A model generated the notes under the pieces. The model was given only the letters and a program-made list of their open reading frames with translations, was not told the origin of the DNA and searched no databases. A DNA stretch of 64,000 nt from Enterobacter soli ATCC BAA-2102 (GTDB lineage Bacteria > Pseudomonadota > Gammaproteobacteria > Enterobacterales > Enterobacteriaceae): assembly GCF_001654845.1 (NCBI RefSeq), contig NZ_LXES01000051.1, positions 246,069 through 310,068 of the forward strand. The letters run 5' to 3'. Within the stretch, counting starts at the first letter, position 1. Every line of letters begins with the position of its first letter. Both the position numbers and the translations under genes were made by a program. This document shows, piece by piece, positions 25,561-35,081 of this stretch.

Positions 25561-26136
25561 TTACTGCTTCCAGATAATTTTGCTCACTTTCCAGTTTTTC
25601 AGCGTATCGTCAGACGGCATTAACCCTTCCGGGCCGCTCCAGGTGCCGGTAAAGAGGTAACTGATGTGCGCGCTGCCTTCTGCTTTACACTCCACCGCCA
25701 CGCTGTCGTCGGATGGCACGCTGGTGCAGTTGCCGAAGGCCTGTTTGTAGAGCTCGCTAAATGGCGTACCGACTTTCACACCGCTTGCCGCCGGGATATC
25801 TTCGTCCAGTACCGCAACGCGGTTTACCGTGCCTTTATCACCGTTAATCACCAGCGCCAGCTTGTCACCTTTCAGCGCTTCGAAATAGTGCACGATGGTG
25901 CCATTTTCCGTTTTCATGCCGCTACGCAGGCGATAGTCACTGCTCAGCGCAGACTGAATAGCGTCCTGATCCAGCGCCGTCGACGCGGTGATTTTGCCCA
26001 CGCCCTGCTCGGTCACTTCTGTTGAAGAACCAAACCAGTTCCACGGATACGCGGCCGACCAGTTAATTGAGGAGAGCGTTGAGCAGCCGGTTAATGCCAG
26101 CGGGAGAGCGCATAAAAGTAAACGCAGCGATTTCAT
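25561..26136 (-). CDS. yfeY: Lipoprotein YfeY
   Basis: 191 residues. Signal peptide with lipobox LTGC, the lipidated cysteine at residue 18, then S at +2, which predicts outer-membrane sorting. DUF1131 family. E. coli yfeY is reported as a sigma-E regulon member; I saw no clear sigma-E promoter in the 62 bases upstream. Function unknown. Confidence 0.9.
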   Translation of the reverse strand: MKSLRLLLCALPLALTGCSTLSSINWSAAYPWNWFGSSTEVTEQGVGKITASTALDQDAIQSALSSDYRLRSGMKTENGTIVHYFEALKGDKLALVINGDKGTVNRVAVLDEDIPAASGVKVGTPFSELYKQAFGNCTSVPSDDSVAVECKAEGSAHISYLFTGTWSGPEGLMPSDDTLKNWKVSKIIWKQ

Positions 26137-26198
26137 TGAAACGTCCTTACTTGTTAAATCAACGCTTGTTGGAGTGCAGCATCGGCAAAAAGTGCCGC

Positions 26199-26648
26199 TT
26201 AATCTTTCTCGGGCGTAAAACAGGCGCGAAGACGGGGGTTAGTTAGCAGCCACATCAGCGCCACGATATCCGCCACCAGCAACCCAATCCCCAGCCCGGT
26301 GAGCGGCTCGCCATAGAGCCAGAGTACGGGCTGCCAGCACAGCAGCGCAATTTGCGCCACAATCAGCAGCCAACGAAGCGCCTGCCAGAGCCGCGGGATA
26401 AGATGGCGTCGCCCGCTGCACAGAAACGCCACCACCGCCGGTACGCCAGGCAACAATCCCAGCCAGAAGGCATCGTGATCGGGGTAAAAAAGCGTCAGCA
26501 GCGTATCGCCCTGCCCGCGTGATGCCGCGGCCATAACAAACAACACCCAGGTGCGGGCCTGCAACAGCAAAACACACCAGAACAAAAACGGCAGCCTGAC
26601 ACGCCCTTGCGCATCATAGTCTGCCGGATGGATCTCAGTACTCTTCAT
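26199..26648 (-). CDS. yfeZ: Inner-membrane protein YfeZ (DUF2919)
   Basis: 149 residues with four hydrophobic segments (about residues 20-42, 60-78, 90-108, 115-137). Orthologue of E. coli YfeZ. Its start overlaps the end of ypeA by 14 bases, so expression is probably coupled. No known activity. Confidence 0.87.
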   Translation of the reverse strand: MKSTEIHPADYDAQGRVRLPFLFWCVLLLQARTWVLFVMAAASRGQGDTLLTLFYPDHDAFWLGLLPGVPAVVAFLCSGRRHLIPRLWQALRWLLIVAQIALLCWQPVLWLYGEPLTGLGIGLLVADIVALMWLLTNPRLRACFTPEKD

Positions 26649-27060
26649 CTTCGATCAGGCGCTTACCTAAACTCAACACATCAGAATGCTCATAACCCAG
26701 GCGCTCATACATGCCCAGCACCACGTCGTTATCTTCCCGCACCATGATCTGAATTTTCGGGCAGCCGCGGGCAATCAATTTCTTTTCCAGACGATTGAGC
26801 AGCGCATTGGCGATGCCGCGACCACGGTATTCCGGATGCACACCCAGATAATAAGCAGAGCCGCGATGACCATCGTAACCGCCCATCACCGTACCAACCA
26901 CTTCGCCGTTCACTTCGGCAACCAGGAACAGACTGACGTCGTGGTTCACCTTACGTTCAATGTCCATTTCCGGGTCATTCCACGGACGCAACAGATCGCA
27001 GCGCTCCCAAAGGGTGACCACCTCTTCGAAATCTTCCTGGCGAAAAACGCGTATCTCCAT
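26635..27060 (-). CDS. ypeA: GNAT-family acetyltransferase YpeA
   Basis: 141 residues from MEIRVFRQEDFEEV, the E. coli start; 21 upstream codons in frame are not conserved. GNAT fold with the acetyl-CoA loop in LGVHPEYRGRGIANAL (about residues 69-84; R/Q-X-X-G-X-G/A as RGRGIA). The closing YERLGYEHSDVLSLGKRLI matches RimI-like enzymes. Substrate unknown. Divergent from amiA. Confidence 0.92.
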   Translation of the reverse strand: MEIRVFRQEDFEEVVTLWERCDLLRPWNDPEMDIERKVNHDVSLFLVAEVNGEVVGTVMGGYDGHRGSAYYLGVHPEYRGRGIANALLNRLEKKLIARGCPKIQIMVREDNDVVLGMYERLGYEHSDVLSLGKRLIEDEEY

Positions 27061-27273
27061 GGTATTAACCGCCTTTTCAGGTTTAAAAACAGTGATTATG
27101 GCGCGAACGCCGCCAATAGCCAATAACCGGCGAAAATCCCACTAAAATTTGGCATAATGTCACTCTGTCACGTATTGAAATGAAAAGTAAAACAATTCTC
27201 AACAAGGACTGTCGTAACGTGAAACGCGATACGATATAACACCAGGACCCCAATTTTTTACAATTCAGGCCGC

Positions 27274-28149
27274 ATGAGCACATTCAAACCATTAAAAGCA
27301 CTCACATCGCGTCGTCAGGTTCTCAAAGCGGGGCTGGCGGCCTTAACATTAACGGGCATCGCTTCACAGGCGCAGGCAAAAGAAGAGACCGCGCTGAAAA
27401 CCAGTAACGGACACAGTAAGCCAAAAGCTAAAAAAGCGGGCGGGAAGCGCATTGTCATGCTCGACCCGGGCCACGGTGGTATTGATACCGGCGCCATCGG
27501 TAAAAATGGCTCTAAAGAAAAACATGTCGTACTGGCGATTGCAAAAAACGTGCGCTCGATTTTACGCAGCAACGGCATTGACGCCCGTCTGACGCGCTCT
27601 GGTGACACCTTTATCCCGCTCTACGATCGCGTAGAGATTGCCCATCAGCACGGCGCGGATCTGTTTATGTCGATTCACGCTGACGGTTTTACTAATCCCT
27701 CTGCGGCCGGAGCATCGGTGTTTGCGCTCTCTAACCGTGGGGCCAGTAGCGCCATGGCGAAATACCTCTCAGACCGCGAAAACCGCGCGGATGAAGTCGC
27801 CGGGAAAAAAGCCACTGACAAAGACCATCTGCTGCAACAGGTGCTGTTCGATTTAGTCCAGACCGACACCATTAAAAACAGCCTTACGCTCGGGTCGCAC
27901 ATTCTGAAAAAGATTAAGCCCGTCCACCGTTTGCACAGTAAAGGCACCGAGCAGGCGGCATTTGTGGTGCTGAAATCACCGTCAATTCCGTCGGTGCTGG
28001 TCGAAACGTCCTTTATTACTAACCCGGACGAAGAGCGTCTGCTTGGCACCACGGCGTTTCGCCAGAAAATCGCCAACGCGATCGCCTCCGGGATCATTAG
28101 TTATTTCAACTGGTTCGATAACCAGAAAGCGCACTCCAGGAAACGTTAA
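27274..28149 (+). CDS. amiA: N-acetylmuramoyl-L-alanine amidase AmiA
   Basis: 291 residues. A twin-arginine (Tat) signal with SRRQVLK at residues 12-18 and a cut near ASQAQA exports it folded to the periplasm. Amidase_3 catalytic domain from residue ~60: zinc ligands in DPGHGGIDTG and in SIHADGF, catalytic glutamate in VLVETSFITN (about 250). It cleaves septal peptidoglycan during daughter-cell separation, activated by EnvC. Its stop TAA overlaps the hemF ATG by one base. Confidence 0.96.
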   Translation: MSTFKPLKALTSRRQVLKAGLAALTLTGIASQAQAKEETALKTSNGHSKPKAKKAGGKRIVMLDPGHGGIDTGAIGKNGSKEKHVVLAIAKNVRSILRSNGIDARLTRSGDTFIPLYDRVEIAHQHGADLFMSIHADGFTNPSAAGASVFALSNRGASSAMAKYLSDRENRADEVAGKKATDKDHLLQQVLFDLVQTDTIKNSLTLGSHILKKIKPVHRLHSKGTEQAAFVVLKSPSIPSVLVETSFITNPDEERLLGTTAFRQKIANAIASGIISYFNWFDNQKAHSRKR

Positions 28150-29048
28150 TGAAACCCAATGCTGAGCGGGTAAAAGAATTTCTGCTGCACTTGCAGGATG
28201 AGATTTGCCAGAAACTGGCTGCCGTTGACGGCGCTGAATTCCAGGAAGATAACTGGCAGCGAGAAGCCGGTGGCGGCGGGCGCAGCCGTGTGCTGCGTAA
28301 CGGCAGCATCTTTGAACAGGCGGGCGTCAATTTTTCTCATGTTCACGGTGATGCCATGCCCGCTTCCGCCACGGCACATCGTCCTGAACTGGCTGGCCGT
28401 AGCTTTGAAGCGATGGGCGTTTCTCTGGTGGTGCATCCGCTTAACCCGTTTGTCCCGACCAGCCACGCTAACGTGCGCTTTTTCATTGCCGAAAAACCCG
28501 GTGCCGACCCGGTGTGGTGGTTTGGCGGCGGTTTCGACTTAACGCCATTCTACGGTTTTGAAGAGGACGCCGTGCACTGGCACACCACCGCACGCGACCT
28601 GTGCCTGCCGTTTGGTGAAGATGTTTACCCGAAATACAAAAAGTGGTGCGATGACTACTTCTACATCAAGCATCGCGACGAGCAACGAGGTATTGGCGGG
28701 TTGTTCTTTGACGATCTGAACACGCCTGATTTTGACACCGCGTTCCGCTTTATGCAGGCCGTCGGCCAGGGTTATACCGATGCCTATCTGCCGATTGTTG
28801 AACGCCGTCAAAACACCGACTACGGCGTGCGGGAACGCGAGTTCCAGCTCTATCGTCGCGGGCGCTATGTGGAATTCAACCTGGTGTGGGATCGCGGTAC
28901 GCTGTTTGGCCTGCAAACGGGTGGACGCACGGAGTCGATTTTAATGTCGATGCCGCCGCTGGTGCGCTGGGAGTACAGTTTCGAGCCAAAAGAAGGCAGC
29001 CCGGAGGCCGCCTTAAAAGAGTTTATTCAGGTTCGGGACTGGTTGTAA
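28149..29048 (+). CDS. hemF: Oxygen-dependent coproporphyrinogen III oxidase
   Basis: 299 residues, same as E. coli. Converts coproporphyrinogen III to protoporphyrinogen IX with O2 in heme synthesis. Conserved stretches: SRVLRNGSIFEQAGVNFS (about residues 45-62), WFGGGFDLTPFYGF (about 122) and GGLFFDDLN (about 180). Coupled to amiA through ATGA-like overlap. In E. coli the eut operon follows; here maeB does, convergently. Confidence 0.97.
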   Translation: MKPNAERVKEFLLHLQDEICQKLAAVDGAEFQEDNWQREAGGGGRSRVLRNGSIFEQAGVNFSHVHGDAMPASATAHRPELAGRSFEAMGVSLVVHPLNPFVPTSHANVRFFIAEKPGADPVWWFGGGFDLTPFYGFEEDAVHWHTTARDLCLPFGEDVYPKYKKWCDDYFYIKHRDEQRGIGGLFFDDLNTPDFDTAFRFMQAVGQGYTDAYLPIVERRQNTDYGVREREFQLYRRGRYVEFNLVWDRGTLFGLQTGGRTESILMSMPPLVRWEYSFEPKEGSPEAALKEFIQVRDWL

Positions 29049-29157
29049 CCCTTCCCCCTCACCCCGGCTCTCTCCCCAAAAGGGCGAGGGTGAAAAGACG
29101 GCTCGGAGCAGTCCCCTCTCCCCTCAGGGGAGAGGGTTAGGGTGAGGGGTGGGGTTA
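29049..29157. repeat. CCCTCTCCC-type palindromic repeats at the hemF/maeB junction
   Basis: Two units in opposite orientation. The second has a perfect stem CCCTCTCCCC / GGGGAGAGGG with loop TCA (29114-29136) followed by TTAGGGTGAGGGG. The first (about 29055-29092) is degraded and reads CCCTCACCCCGG...AAGGGCGAGGGTG. They fill the whole space between the convergent stops and may serve as terminators. Confidence 0.78.
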
Positions 29158-29158
29158 A

Positions 29159-31438
29159 TTACAGAGGCTGCGTCTGGGCCTCAACCACCGCCAGCGCCAC
29201 CATGTTCACAATACGACGCACGGATGCAATCGGTGTTAACACATGCACCGGTTTCGCCACGCCCATCAGTACCGGCCCCACGGTCACCCCTTCAGAGCTG
29301 GACACACGCAGCAGGTTGTAGCTGATTCGCGCCGCTTCCACGTTTGGCATAATCAGCACGTTAGCCGAGCCTTTCAGCGGGCTGTCCGGCATCCGCTCGT
29401 TACGAATACTCTCCACCAGAGCCGCATCACCATGCATCTCGCCGTCAATCATCAACTCCGGCGCACGCTCGCGCACCAGCTCCAGTGTCTGACGCATTTT
29501 GCACGCCGCCGGGGATTTAGATGAACCGAAGTTGGAGTGAGACAGAAGCGCCACTTTTGGCTCAATGCCGAAGCGGCGTACGGTTTCAGCCGCCATCACG
29601 GTGATCTCCGCCAACTGTTCCGGGGTTGGATCGTCGTTGACGTAGGTATCGGCAATAAAGGTGTTACCGCTTGGCAGCAGCAGTGCGTTCATTGCCCCGG
29701 CGGTGTGTACCCCTTCACGATAACCGAAGATCTCCTGCACGACGCTGAAATGCTCGTGGTAATCACCGATCGTGCCGCAGATAAGCGCGTCAGCCTCACC
29801 GCGATGCACCATGATGGCTCCGATCACCGTAGTATTGCTGATAACCGCCCGTTGCGCCTGCTCCTGGGTGATGCCGCGGCGCTTCATGATGGCATAGTAC
29901 TCGTTCCAGTACTCTTTAAAGCGCGGATCGGATTCGTTGTTTACGATTTCAAAATCCGCACCCGGCTTGATTTGCAGGCCCAGTTTCTGAATACGCATTT
30001 CGATAACGCTCGGGCGACCAATCAGGATTGGCTTCGCCAGCCCCAGTGAGATCAGCTCCTGCGTGGCGTGCAGCACGCGCGCCTCTTCCCCTTCGGCCAG
30101 CACCACGCGTTTTGCATCCGCACGAGCCTGAGAAAAGATAGGTTTCATGAACAGGTTAGTTTTGTAGACAAACTCAGTGAGCTTATCGACGTAAGCATCG
30201 AAATCCTTAATCGGACGCGTTGCCACACCGGAATCCATCGCCGCTTTCGCCACGGCAGGTGCGATTTTAACAATCAGGCGCGGGTCGAACGGTTTTGGAA
30301 TGATGTAATCCGGGCCAAAGCTCAGATCCTGGTCGCCGTAAGCCGAAGCTACCACTTCGCTCTGCTCAGCATGAGCCAGCTCAGCAATGGCGTGAACGGC
30401 CGCCAGTTTCATCTCTTCGTTAATCGCCGTTGCGCCCACATCCAGTGCGCCACGGAAGATGAACGGGAAGCACAGCACGTTGTTCACCTGGTTCGGGTAG
30501 TCAGAACGCCCGGTACAGATAATGGCATCTTCACGCACCGCTTTTGCCAGCGGCGGCAGAATTTCCGGTTCCGGGTTAGCCAGGGCCAGGATCATTGGCG
30601 CGCGCGCCATCTTCTGCACCATCTCCTGGGTCAGCACTTTCGGGCCAGAACAGCCAAGGAAGATATCCGCACCGTCAATCACATCATCCAGGGTGCGCTT
30701 GCCGTCGTCCTCCACCGCGTAGGCCGCTTTGGTTTCGGCCATGTTTGGTTCACGATCTTTGTAGATCACACCTTTGGAATCACAGACCACAATGTTGTGC
30801 TTCTGCATTCCAAGCGCCACCAGCAGGTTCATACAGGCAATGGCAGCGGCGCCCGCACCGGACACCACCATGCGCACGTCAGAAAGATTTTTTTCTACCA
30901 CCCGCAGGCCGTTCAGAATGGCTGCGGTGCTGATAATCGCCGTACCGTGCTGGTCGTCGTGGAACACGGGAATGTTCATACGTTCACGCAGTTTCTGCTC
31001 AATGTAGAAACATTCCGGCGCTTTGATGTCTTCCAGGTTGATACCGCCAAACGTTGGCTCAAGTGCCGCCACCACGTTGATAAATTTATCGGGATCGAGC
31101 TCATCGACTTCGATATCGAATACGTCGATACCGGCAAATTTCTTGAACAGCACCCCTTTCCCTTCCATGACCGGCTTACCGGCCAGCGCGCCGATGTTAC
31201 CTAAACCCAGCACCGCCGTGCCGTTAGAAATAACCGCGACCAGGTTACCGCGCGCAGTGTATTTGTAGGCCGCCAGCGGATCTTTTTCGATTTCAAGGCA
31301 TGGCGCGGCAACGCCTGGCGAATAGGCCAGCGCCAGATCGCGCTGGGTTGCCAGCGGCTTGGTAGGGGAAACCTGGATTTTGCCCGGAACAGGAAACTCA
31401 TGAAAATCGAGGGCACTCTGTTTTAACTGATCGTCCAT
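29159..31438 (-). CDS. maeB: NADP-dependent malic enzyme MaeB
   Basis: 759 residues. Multidomain: malic enzyme (about residues 1-430) joined to a phosphotransacetylase-like domain (about 430-759). It decarboxylates malate to pyruvate with NADP+, making NADPH. Catalytic lysine region in VPGKIQVSPTKPL...YSPGVAAPC; NADP-binding region VVSGAGAAAIACMNLL (about residue 191). The C-terminal domain lacks proven Pta activity and senses acetyl-CoA in the family. Divergent from talA. Confidence 0.96.
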   Translation of the reverse strand: MDDQLKQSALDFHEFPVPGKIQVSPTKPLATQRDLALAYSPGVAAPCLEIEKDPLAAYKYTARGNLVAVISNGTAVLGLGNIGALAGKPVMEGKGVLFKKFAGIDVFDIEVDELDPDKFINVVAALEPTFGGINLEDIKAPECFYIEQKLRERMNIPVFHDDQHGTAIISTAAILNGLRVVEKNLSDVRMVVSGAGAAAIACMNLLVALGMQKHNIVVCDSKGVIYKDREPNMAETKAAYAVEDDGKRTLDDVIDGADIFLGCSGPKVLTQEMVQKMARAPMILALANPEPEILPPLAKAVREDAIICTGRSDYPNQVNNVLCFPFIFRGALDVGATAINEEMKLAAVHAIAELAHAEQSEVVASAYGDQDLSFGPDYIIPKPFDPRLIVKIAPAVAKAAMDSGVATRPIKDFDAYVDKLTEFVYKTNLFMKPIFSQARADAKRVVLAEGEEARVLHATQELISLGLAKPILIGRPSVIEMRIQKLGLQIKPGADFEIVNNESDPRFKEYWNEYYAIMKRRGITQEQAQRAVISNTTVIGAIMVHRGEADALICGTIGDYHEHFSVVQEIFGYREGVHTAGAMNALLLPSGNTFIADTYVNDDPTPEQLAEITVMAAETVRRFGIEPKVALLSHSNFGSSKSPAACKMRQTLELVRERAPELMIDGEMHGDAALVESIRNERMPDSPLKGSANVLIMPNVEAARISYNLLRVSSSEGVTVGPVLMGVAKPVHVLTPIASVRRIVNMVALAVVEAQTQPL

Positions 31439-31579
31439 CTTATCGTTCCTTTCACGTATCGTTCATAAAGGGTGGCGTAATAACTCTCCTGATGCTCACC
31501 CAGGAATGCCGGCTAGTATCGCCAATGCAGGCGCGACAAACTTTGAAGGCTGCCAAACTCTCACCATCAGAAAGCAAAA

Positions 31580-31601
31580 ATTGTTATCAATTTATAACAA
31601 T
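31580..31601. promoter_or_regulatory. Inverted repeat in the maeB-talA intergenic region
   Basis: Perfect 8-bp arms ATTGTTAT / ATAACAAT with a 6-nt spacer, 142 bases from the maeB start and 130 from talA. Symmetry and place between divergent promoters suggest a regulator binding site, but no known regulator could be assigned. Confidence 0.4.
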
Positions 31602-31640
31602 CATGTTACCCGTCGCAGAAAGCAATGCCTCCCTCGTCTG

Positions 31641-31650
31641 CTATGCTTTT
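31641..31650 (+). promoter_or_regulatory. Possible sigma-S -10 element of talA-tktB
   Basis: TGCTATGCTTTT resembles the sigma-S extended -10 consensus (KCTAYACTT). E. coli talA and tktB are known RpoS-dependent genes. Start site inferred only. Confidence 0.45.
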
Positions 31651-31730
31651 TTGTTAAGTACCTCTCGTATTTCGCAGAAGTGTGAACTAACGCACTCATC
31701 TAACTCTTTTATTCCAAAGGAGTAATTTCA

Positions 31731-32681
31731 ATGAACCAATTAGACGGCATCAAACAATTCACCACCGTCGTCGCCGACAGTGGTGATATTGAATCTATTC
31801 GCCACTATCAGCCCGAAGATGCGACCACCAACCCTTCTCTGCTGCTGAAAGCCGCCGGACTTGCGCATTACAGCCACCTGATCGATGACGCCATCGCCTA
31901 CGGCAAGCAGCGCGGTAAAACCCAGGAGCAGCATGTTGCCGAAGCCAGCGACAAGCTGGCGGTGAACTTTGGCGTGGAGATCCTGAAAAGCGTCCCGGGT
32001 CGGGTTTCAACCGAGGTGGACGCCCGCCTCTCTTTTGACCAGCAAAAAAGCATCGCCAAGGCCCGCAGGCTGGTTGAGTTGTATCAGGAGCAAGGTATCG
32101 ATAAATCACGCATCCTGATTAAGCTGGCCTCCACCTGGGAAGGTATTCGCGCGGCGGAAGTGCTGGAAAAAGAGGGGATCAACTGCAATCTGACCCTGCT
32201 CTTTTCCTTTGCTCAGGCGCGTGCCTGCGCTGAGGCCGGCGTATTTCTGGTCTCGCCGTTTGTCGGGCGCATCTACGACTGGTATCAGTCCAGACAGCCG
32301 ATGGATCCGTACATCGTTGATGAAGACCCCGGCGTCAAGTCCGTGCGTAATATCTACGACTATTTCAAACAACACCGCTACGAAACCATTGTCATGGGCG
32401 CCAGTTTCCGCCGCACCGAGCAGATCCTCGCGCTGGCAGGCTGCGATCGTCTGACCATTTCACCCGCTCTGCTGAAAGAACTTCAGGAAAAAGAAGAACC
32501 CGTCGTCCGTAAGCTGATACCGACGTCAACCCTGTTACCGAAACCAAAAGCAATGACGGAAGCGGAGTTCCGCTGGGAGCACAATCAGGACGCAATGGCC
32601 GTCGACAAGCTGGCGGAAGGCATCCGTCTGTTCGCCGTTGACCAGCGCAAACTTGAAGATCTGCTCGCCGCCAAACTTTAA
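31731..32681 (+). CDS. talA: Transaldolase A
   Basis: 316 residues. Cytosolic pentose phosphate pathway enzyme moving a dihydroxyacetone unit between sedoheptulose-7-phosphate and glyceraldehyde-3-phosphate. The Schiff-base lysine lies in ILIKLASTWEGIRAA, near residue 132; N-terminal signature TTNPSLLLKA near residue 33. AAGGAG precedes the start. Paired with tktB 19 bases downstream, the stationary-phase isozyme pair of E. coli. Confidence 0.96.
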   Translation: MNQLDGIKQFTTVVADSGDIESIRHYQPEDATTNPSLLLKAAGLAHYSHLIDDAIAYGKQRGKTQEQHVAEASDKLAVNFGVEILKSVPGRVSTEVDARLSFDQQKSIAKARRLVELYQEQGIDKSRILIKLASTWEGIRAAEVLEKEGINCNLTLLFSFAQARACAEAGVFLVSPFVGRIYDWYQSRQPMDPYIVDEDPGVKSVRNIYDYFKQHRYETIVMGASFRRTEQILALAGCDRLTISPALLKELQEKEEPVVRKLIPTSTLLPKPKAMTEAEFRWEHNQDAMAVDKLAEGIRLFAVDQRKLEDLLAAKL

Positions 32682-32700
32682 CCTTGCCATGGAGTGAATT

Positions 32701-34689
32701 ATGTCCCGTAAAGAGCTCGCCAATGCCATTCGCGCCCTCAGCATGGATGCCGTGCAAAAAGCCAATTCCGGCCACCCTGGCGCCCCCATGGGCATGGCAG
32801 ATATTGCCGAAGTGTTGTGGAATGACTTTCTGAAACACAACCCCAATGACCCCACCTGGGCCGACAGAGACCGCTTTATTCTCTCCAACGGCCATGCGTC
32901 GATGCTGCTCTACAGCCTGCTGCATTTAACCGGCTACAATCTGCCACTCGAGGAGTTGAAAAACTTCCGCCAGCTGCACTCGAAAACGCCAGGCCACCCG
33001 GAGCTCGGCTATACGCCAGGCGTGGAAACCACCACCGGCCCGCTCGGCCAGGGGTTAGCAAATGCCGTAGGGATGGCGATTGCAGAACGCACGCTGGGTG
33101 CGCAGTTCAATCAGCCAGGGCATGACATTGTCGATCACTACACCTATGTGTTTATGGGCGACGGCTGTCTGATGGAGGGCATCTCGCATGAAGCCTGTTC
33201 GCTGGCGGGCACGCTGGGTCTTGGCAAGCTGATCGGCTTTTACGATCACAACGGCATTTCTATCGACGGCGAAACCGAAGGCTGGTTTACCGACGACACG
33301 GCAAAACGCTTCGAGGCATACCACTGGCATGTGGTGCATGAAATTGACGGCCACGATCCTGAGGCGGTGAAAAAAGCGATCCTCGAAGCCCAGAGCGTGA
33401 AGGATAAACCGTCGCTGATTATCTGCCGCACGGTCATTGGTTTCGGCTCCCCGAATAAAGCCGGGAAAGAAGAGGCGCACGGTGCCGCGCTGGGTGAAGA
33501 GGAAGTGGCGCTGACCCGGAAAAAACTGGGCTGGAAATACCCGGCATTCGAAATCCCAAAAGAGATCTACCACGCCTGGGATGCCCGTGAGGCAGGCGAA
33601 AAAGCGCAACACGCCTGGAACGACAAATTTGCCGCCTATAAGCAGGCGCACCCGGACCTGGCCCAGGAGTTTACCCGCCGCATGAGTGGCGGATTGCCGG
33701 ACGACTGGGAAGCCAAAACCCAGGCATTGATCGAAAATCTGCAATCCAACCCGGCAAAAATTGCCACCCGTAAAGCATCACAAAATACCCTCAACGCCAT
33801 TGGCCCCATTCTGCCGGAACTGCTGGGCGGCTCTGCGGATCTGGCGCCCAGCAACCTGACAATCTGGTCGGGCTCGAAATCGCTGAAAGAAGACATTTCC
33901 GGGAATTACATTCACTACGGCGTGCGTGAGTTCGGGATGACCGCGATTGCCAACGGCATCGCCCATCACGGTGGGTTTGTGCCCTACACCGCCACCTTCC
34001 TGATGTTTGTGGAGTATGCCCGCAACGCGGCGCGTATGGCAGCGTTGATGAAGGCGCGGCAGATCATGGTCTACACCCATGATTCCATCGGGCTTGGCGA
34101 AGATGGGCCAACGCACCAGGCGGTTGAACAGTTGGCAAGCTTGCGCCTGACGCCAAACTTCAGCACCTGGCGTCCGTGCGATCAGGTTGAAGCAGCGGTG
34201 GGCTGGAAGCTGGCCGTGGAGCGCCACAACGGGCCAACGGCGCTGATTTTGTCGCGGCAGAATCTGGCGCAAATTGAGCGCACGCCGGAGCAGGTGAAAA
34301 ACATCGCGCGCGGCGGCTATATCCTGAAAGACAGTGGCGGCAAGCCTGATGTTATTCTGATTGCGACAGGATCAGAGATTGAAATCACGGTTAAAGCCGC
34401 AGAGAAACTGACCGCCGAAGGACATGCGGTGCGCGTGGTTTCTCTGCCCTCAACGGATATTTTTGATGCCCAGGATGAGGCATACCGCGAATCGGTTCTG
34501 CCATCGAATGTGGCCGCCCGCGTGGCCGTCGAAGCGGGGATCGCTGACTACTGGTACAAATATGTCGGGCTGAAAGGGGCAATAGTCGGGATGCACGGCT
34601 ACGGCGAATCGGCCCCGGCCGACAAACTGTTCCCGTATTTCGGCTTTACCGTTGAGAACGTGGTGGAGAAAGCGTTGAGCATTATTTAA
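32701..34689 (+). CDS. tktB: Transketolase B
   Basis: 662 residues (E. coli TktB 667). Thiamine diphosphate enzyme of the pentose phosphate pathway transferring two-carbon units. ThDP motif GDGCLMEG...YDHNGISIDG around residues 153-190; active-site histidines in NSGHPGAPMGMAD (about 22) and GPLGQGLANAVGMA (about 113). Co-transcribed with talA. The stop lies 14 bases before a REP-like terminator. Confidence 0.96.
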   Translation: MSRKELANAIRALSMDAVQKANSGHPGAPMGMADIAEVLWNDFLKHNPNDPTWADRDRFILSNGHASMLLYSLLHLTGYNLPLEELKNFRQLHSKTPGHPELGYTPGVETTTGPLGQGLANAVGMAIAERTLGAQFNQPGHDIVDHYTYVFMGDGCLMEGISHEACSLAGTLGLGKLIGFYDHNGISIDGETEGWFTDDTAKRFEAYHWHVVHEIDGHDPEAVKKAILEAQSVKDKPSLIICRTVIGFGSPNKAGKEEAHGAALGEEEVALTRKKLGWKYPAFEIPKEIYHAWDAREAGEKAQHAWNDKFAAYKQAHPDLAQEFTRRMSGGLPDDWEAKTQALIENLQSNPAKIATRKASQNTLNAIGPILPELLGGSADLAPSNLTIWSGSKSLKEDISGNYIHYGVREFGMTAIANGIAHHGGFVPYTATFLMFVEYARNAARMAALMKARQIMVYTHDSIGLGEDGPTHQAVEQLASLRLTPNFSTWRPCDQVEAAVGWKLAVERHNGPTALILSRQNLAQIERTPEQVKNIARGGYILKDSGGKPDVILIATGSEIEITVKAAEKLTAEGHAVRVVSLPSTDIFDAQDEAYRESVLPSNVAARVAVEAGIADYWYKYVGLKGAIVGMHGYGESAPADKLFPYFGFTVENVVEKALSII

Positions 34690-34703
34690 TGCACAAGCTT
34701 TGT

Positions 34704-34736
34704 AAGCCGGGTAGGCGTCGCCGCCACCCGGCTTTT
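34704..34736 (+). terminator. REP-like terminator between tktB and ygjH
   Basis: Stem AAGCCGGGT / ACCCGGCTT around GGCG...CGCC, followed by TTTTTT. A single REP-type palindrome with a T-run. It abuts the ygjH stop and marks the left border of the ebg/ygj block. Confidence 0.8.
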
Positions 34737-35069
34737 TTACACCACTCTTACCCCTGCCGGCATCACCCGCTCCGGTGTTAACAATACGCTCTCGCTGGCG
34801 TCATCGGTTTCTGCGCACAGCAACATGCACTCGGACGTTTCGCCGCGCATTTTGGCTTTCGCCAGGTTGCACAGCACAACAACCGTTTTTCCCATCAGCT
34901 CTTCTTCGCGGTAATACGGCACCAGGCTGGTAACGGTTTGCAGCGTTTTACCGCCCACCTCAATCTGCGCAATGTAGAGTTTATCGGCGTTGGCATGGCG
35001 TTTAACGTCAACAATGGTCCCGACGCGGATCTCAAGCTTTGCAAAATCATCGTATGCTACCGTTTCCAT
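34737..35069 (-). CDS. ygjH: tRNA-binding-domain protein YgjH (CsaA-like)
   Basis: 110 residues, the size of E. coli YgjH. A free-standing OB-fold tRNA-binding domain as at the C-terminus of MetRS: FAKLEIRVGTIVDVKRHANADKL, split at about residues 9-31, and the closing PERVMPAGVRV. Probably cytosolic and RNA-binding; role unknown. Divergent from ebgR, just as in E. coli, so it appears to have moved together with ebg. A palindrome lies 13 bases upstream of the start. Confidence 0.9.
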   Translation of the reverse strand: METVAYDDFAKLEIRVGTIVDVKRHANADKLYIAQIEVGGKTLQTVTSLVPYYREEELMGKTVVVLCNLAKAKMRGETSECMLLCAETDDASESVLLTPERVMPAGVRVV

Positions 35070-35081
35070 ATTTTCTCCTTG

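Noticed and set aside
30068..31204. 378-residue reading frame antisense to maeB
   Set aside because: His/Arg/Val-rich mirror translation of the maeB coding strand; no domain and no independent promoter.
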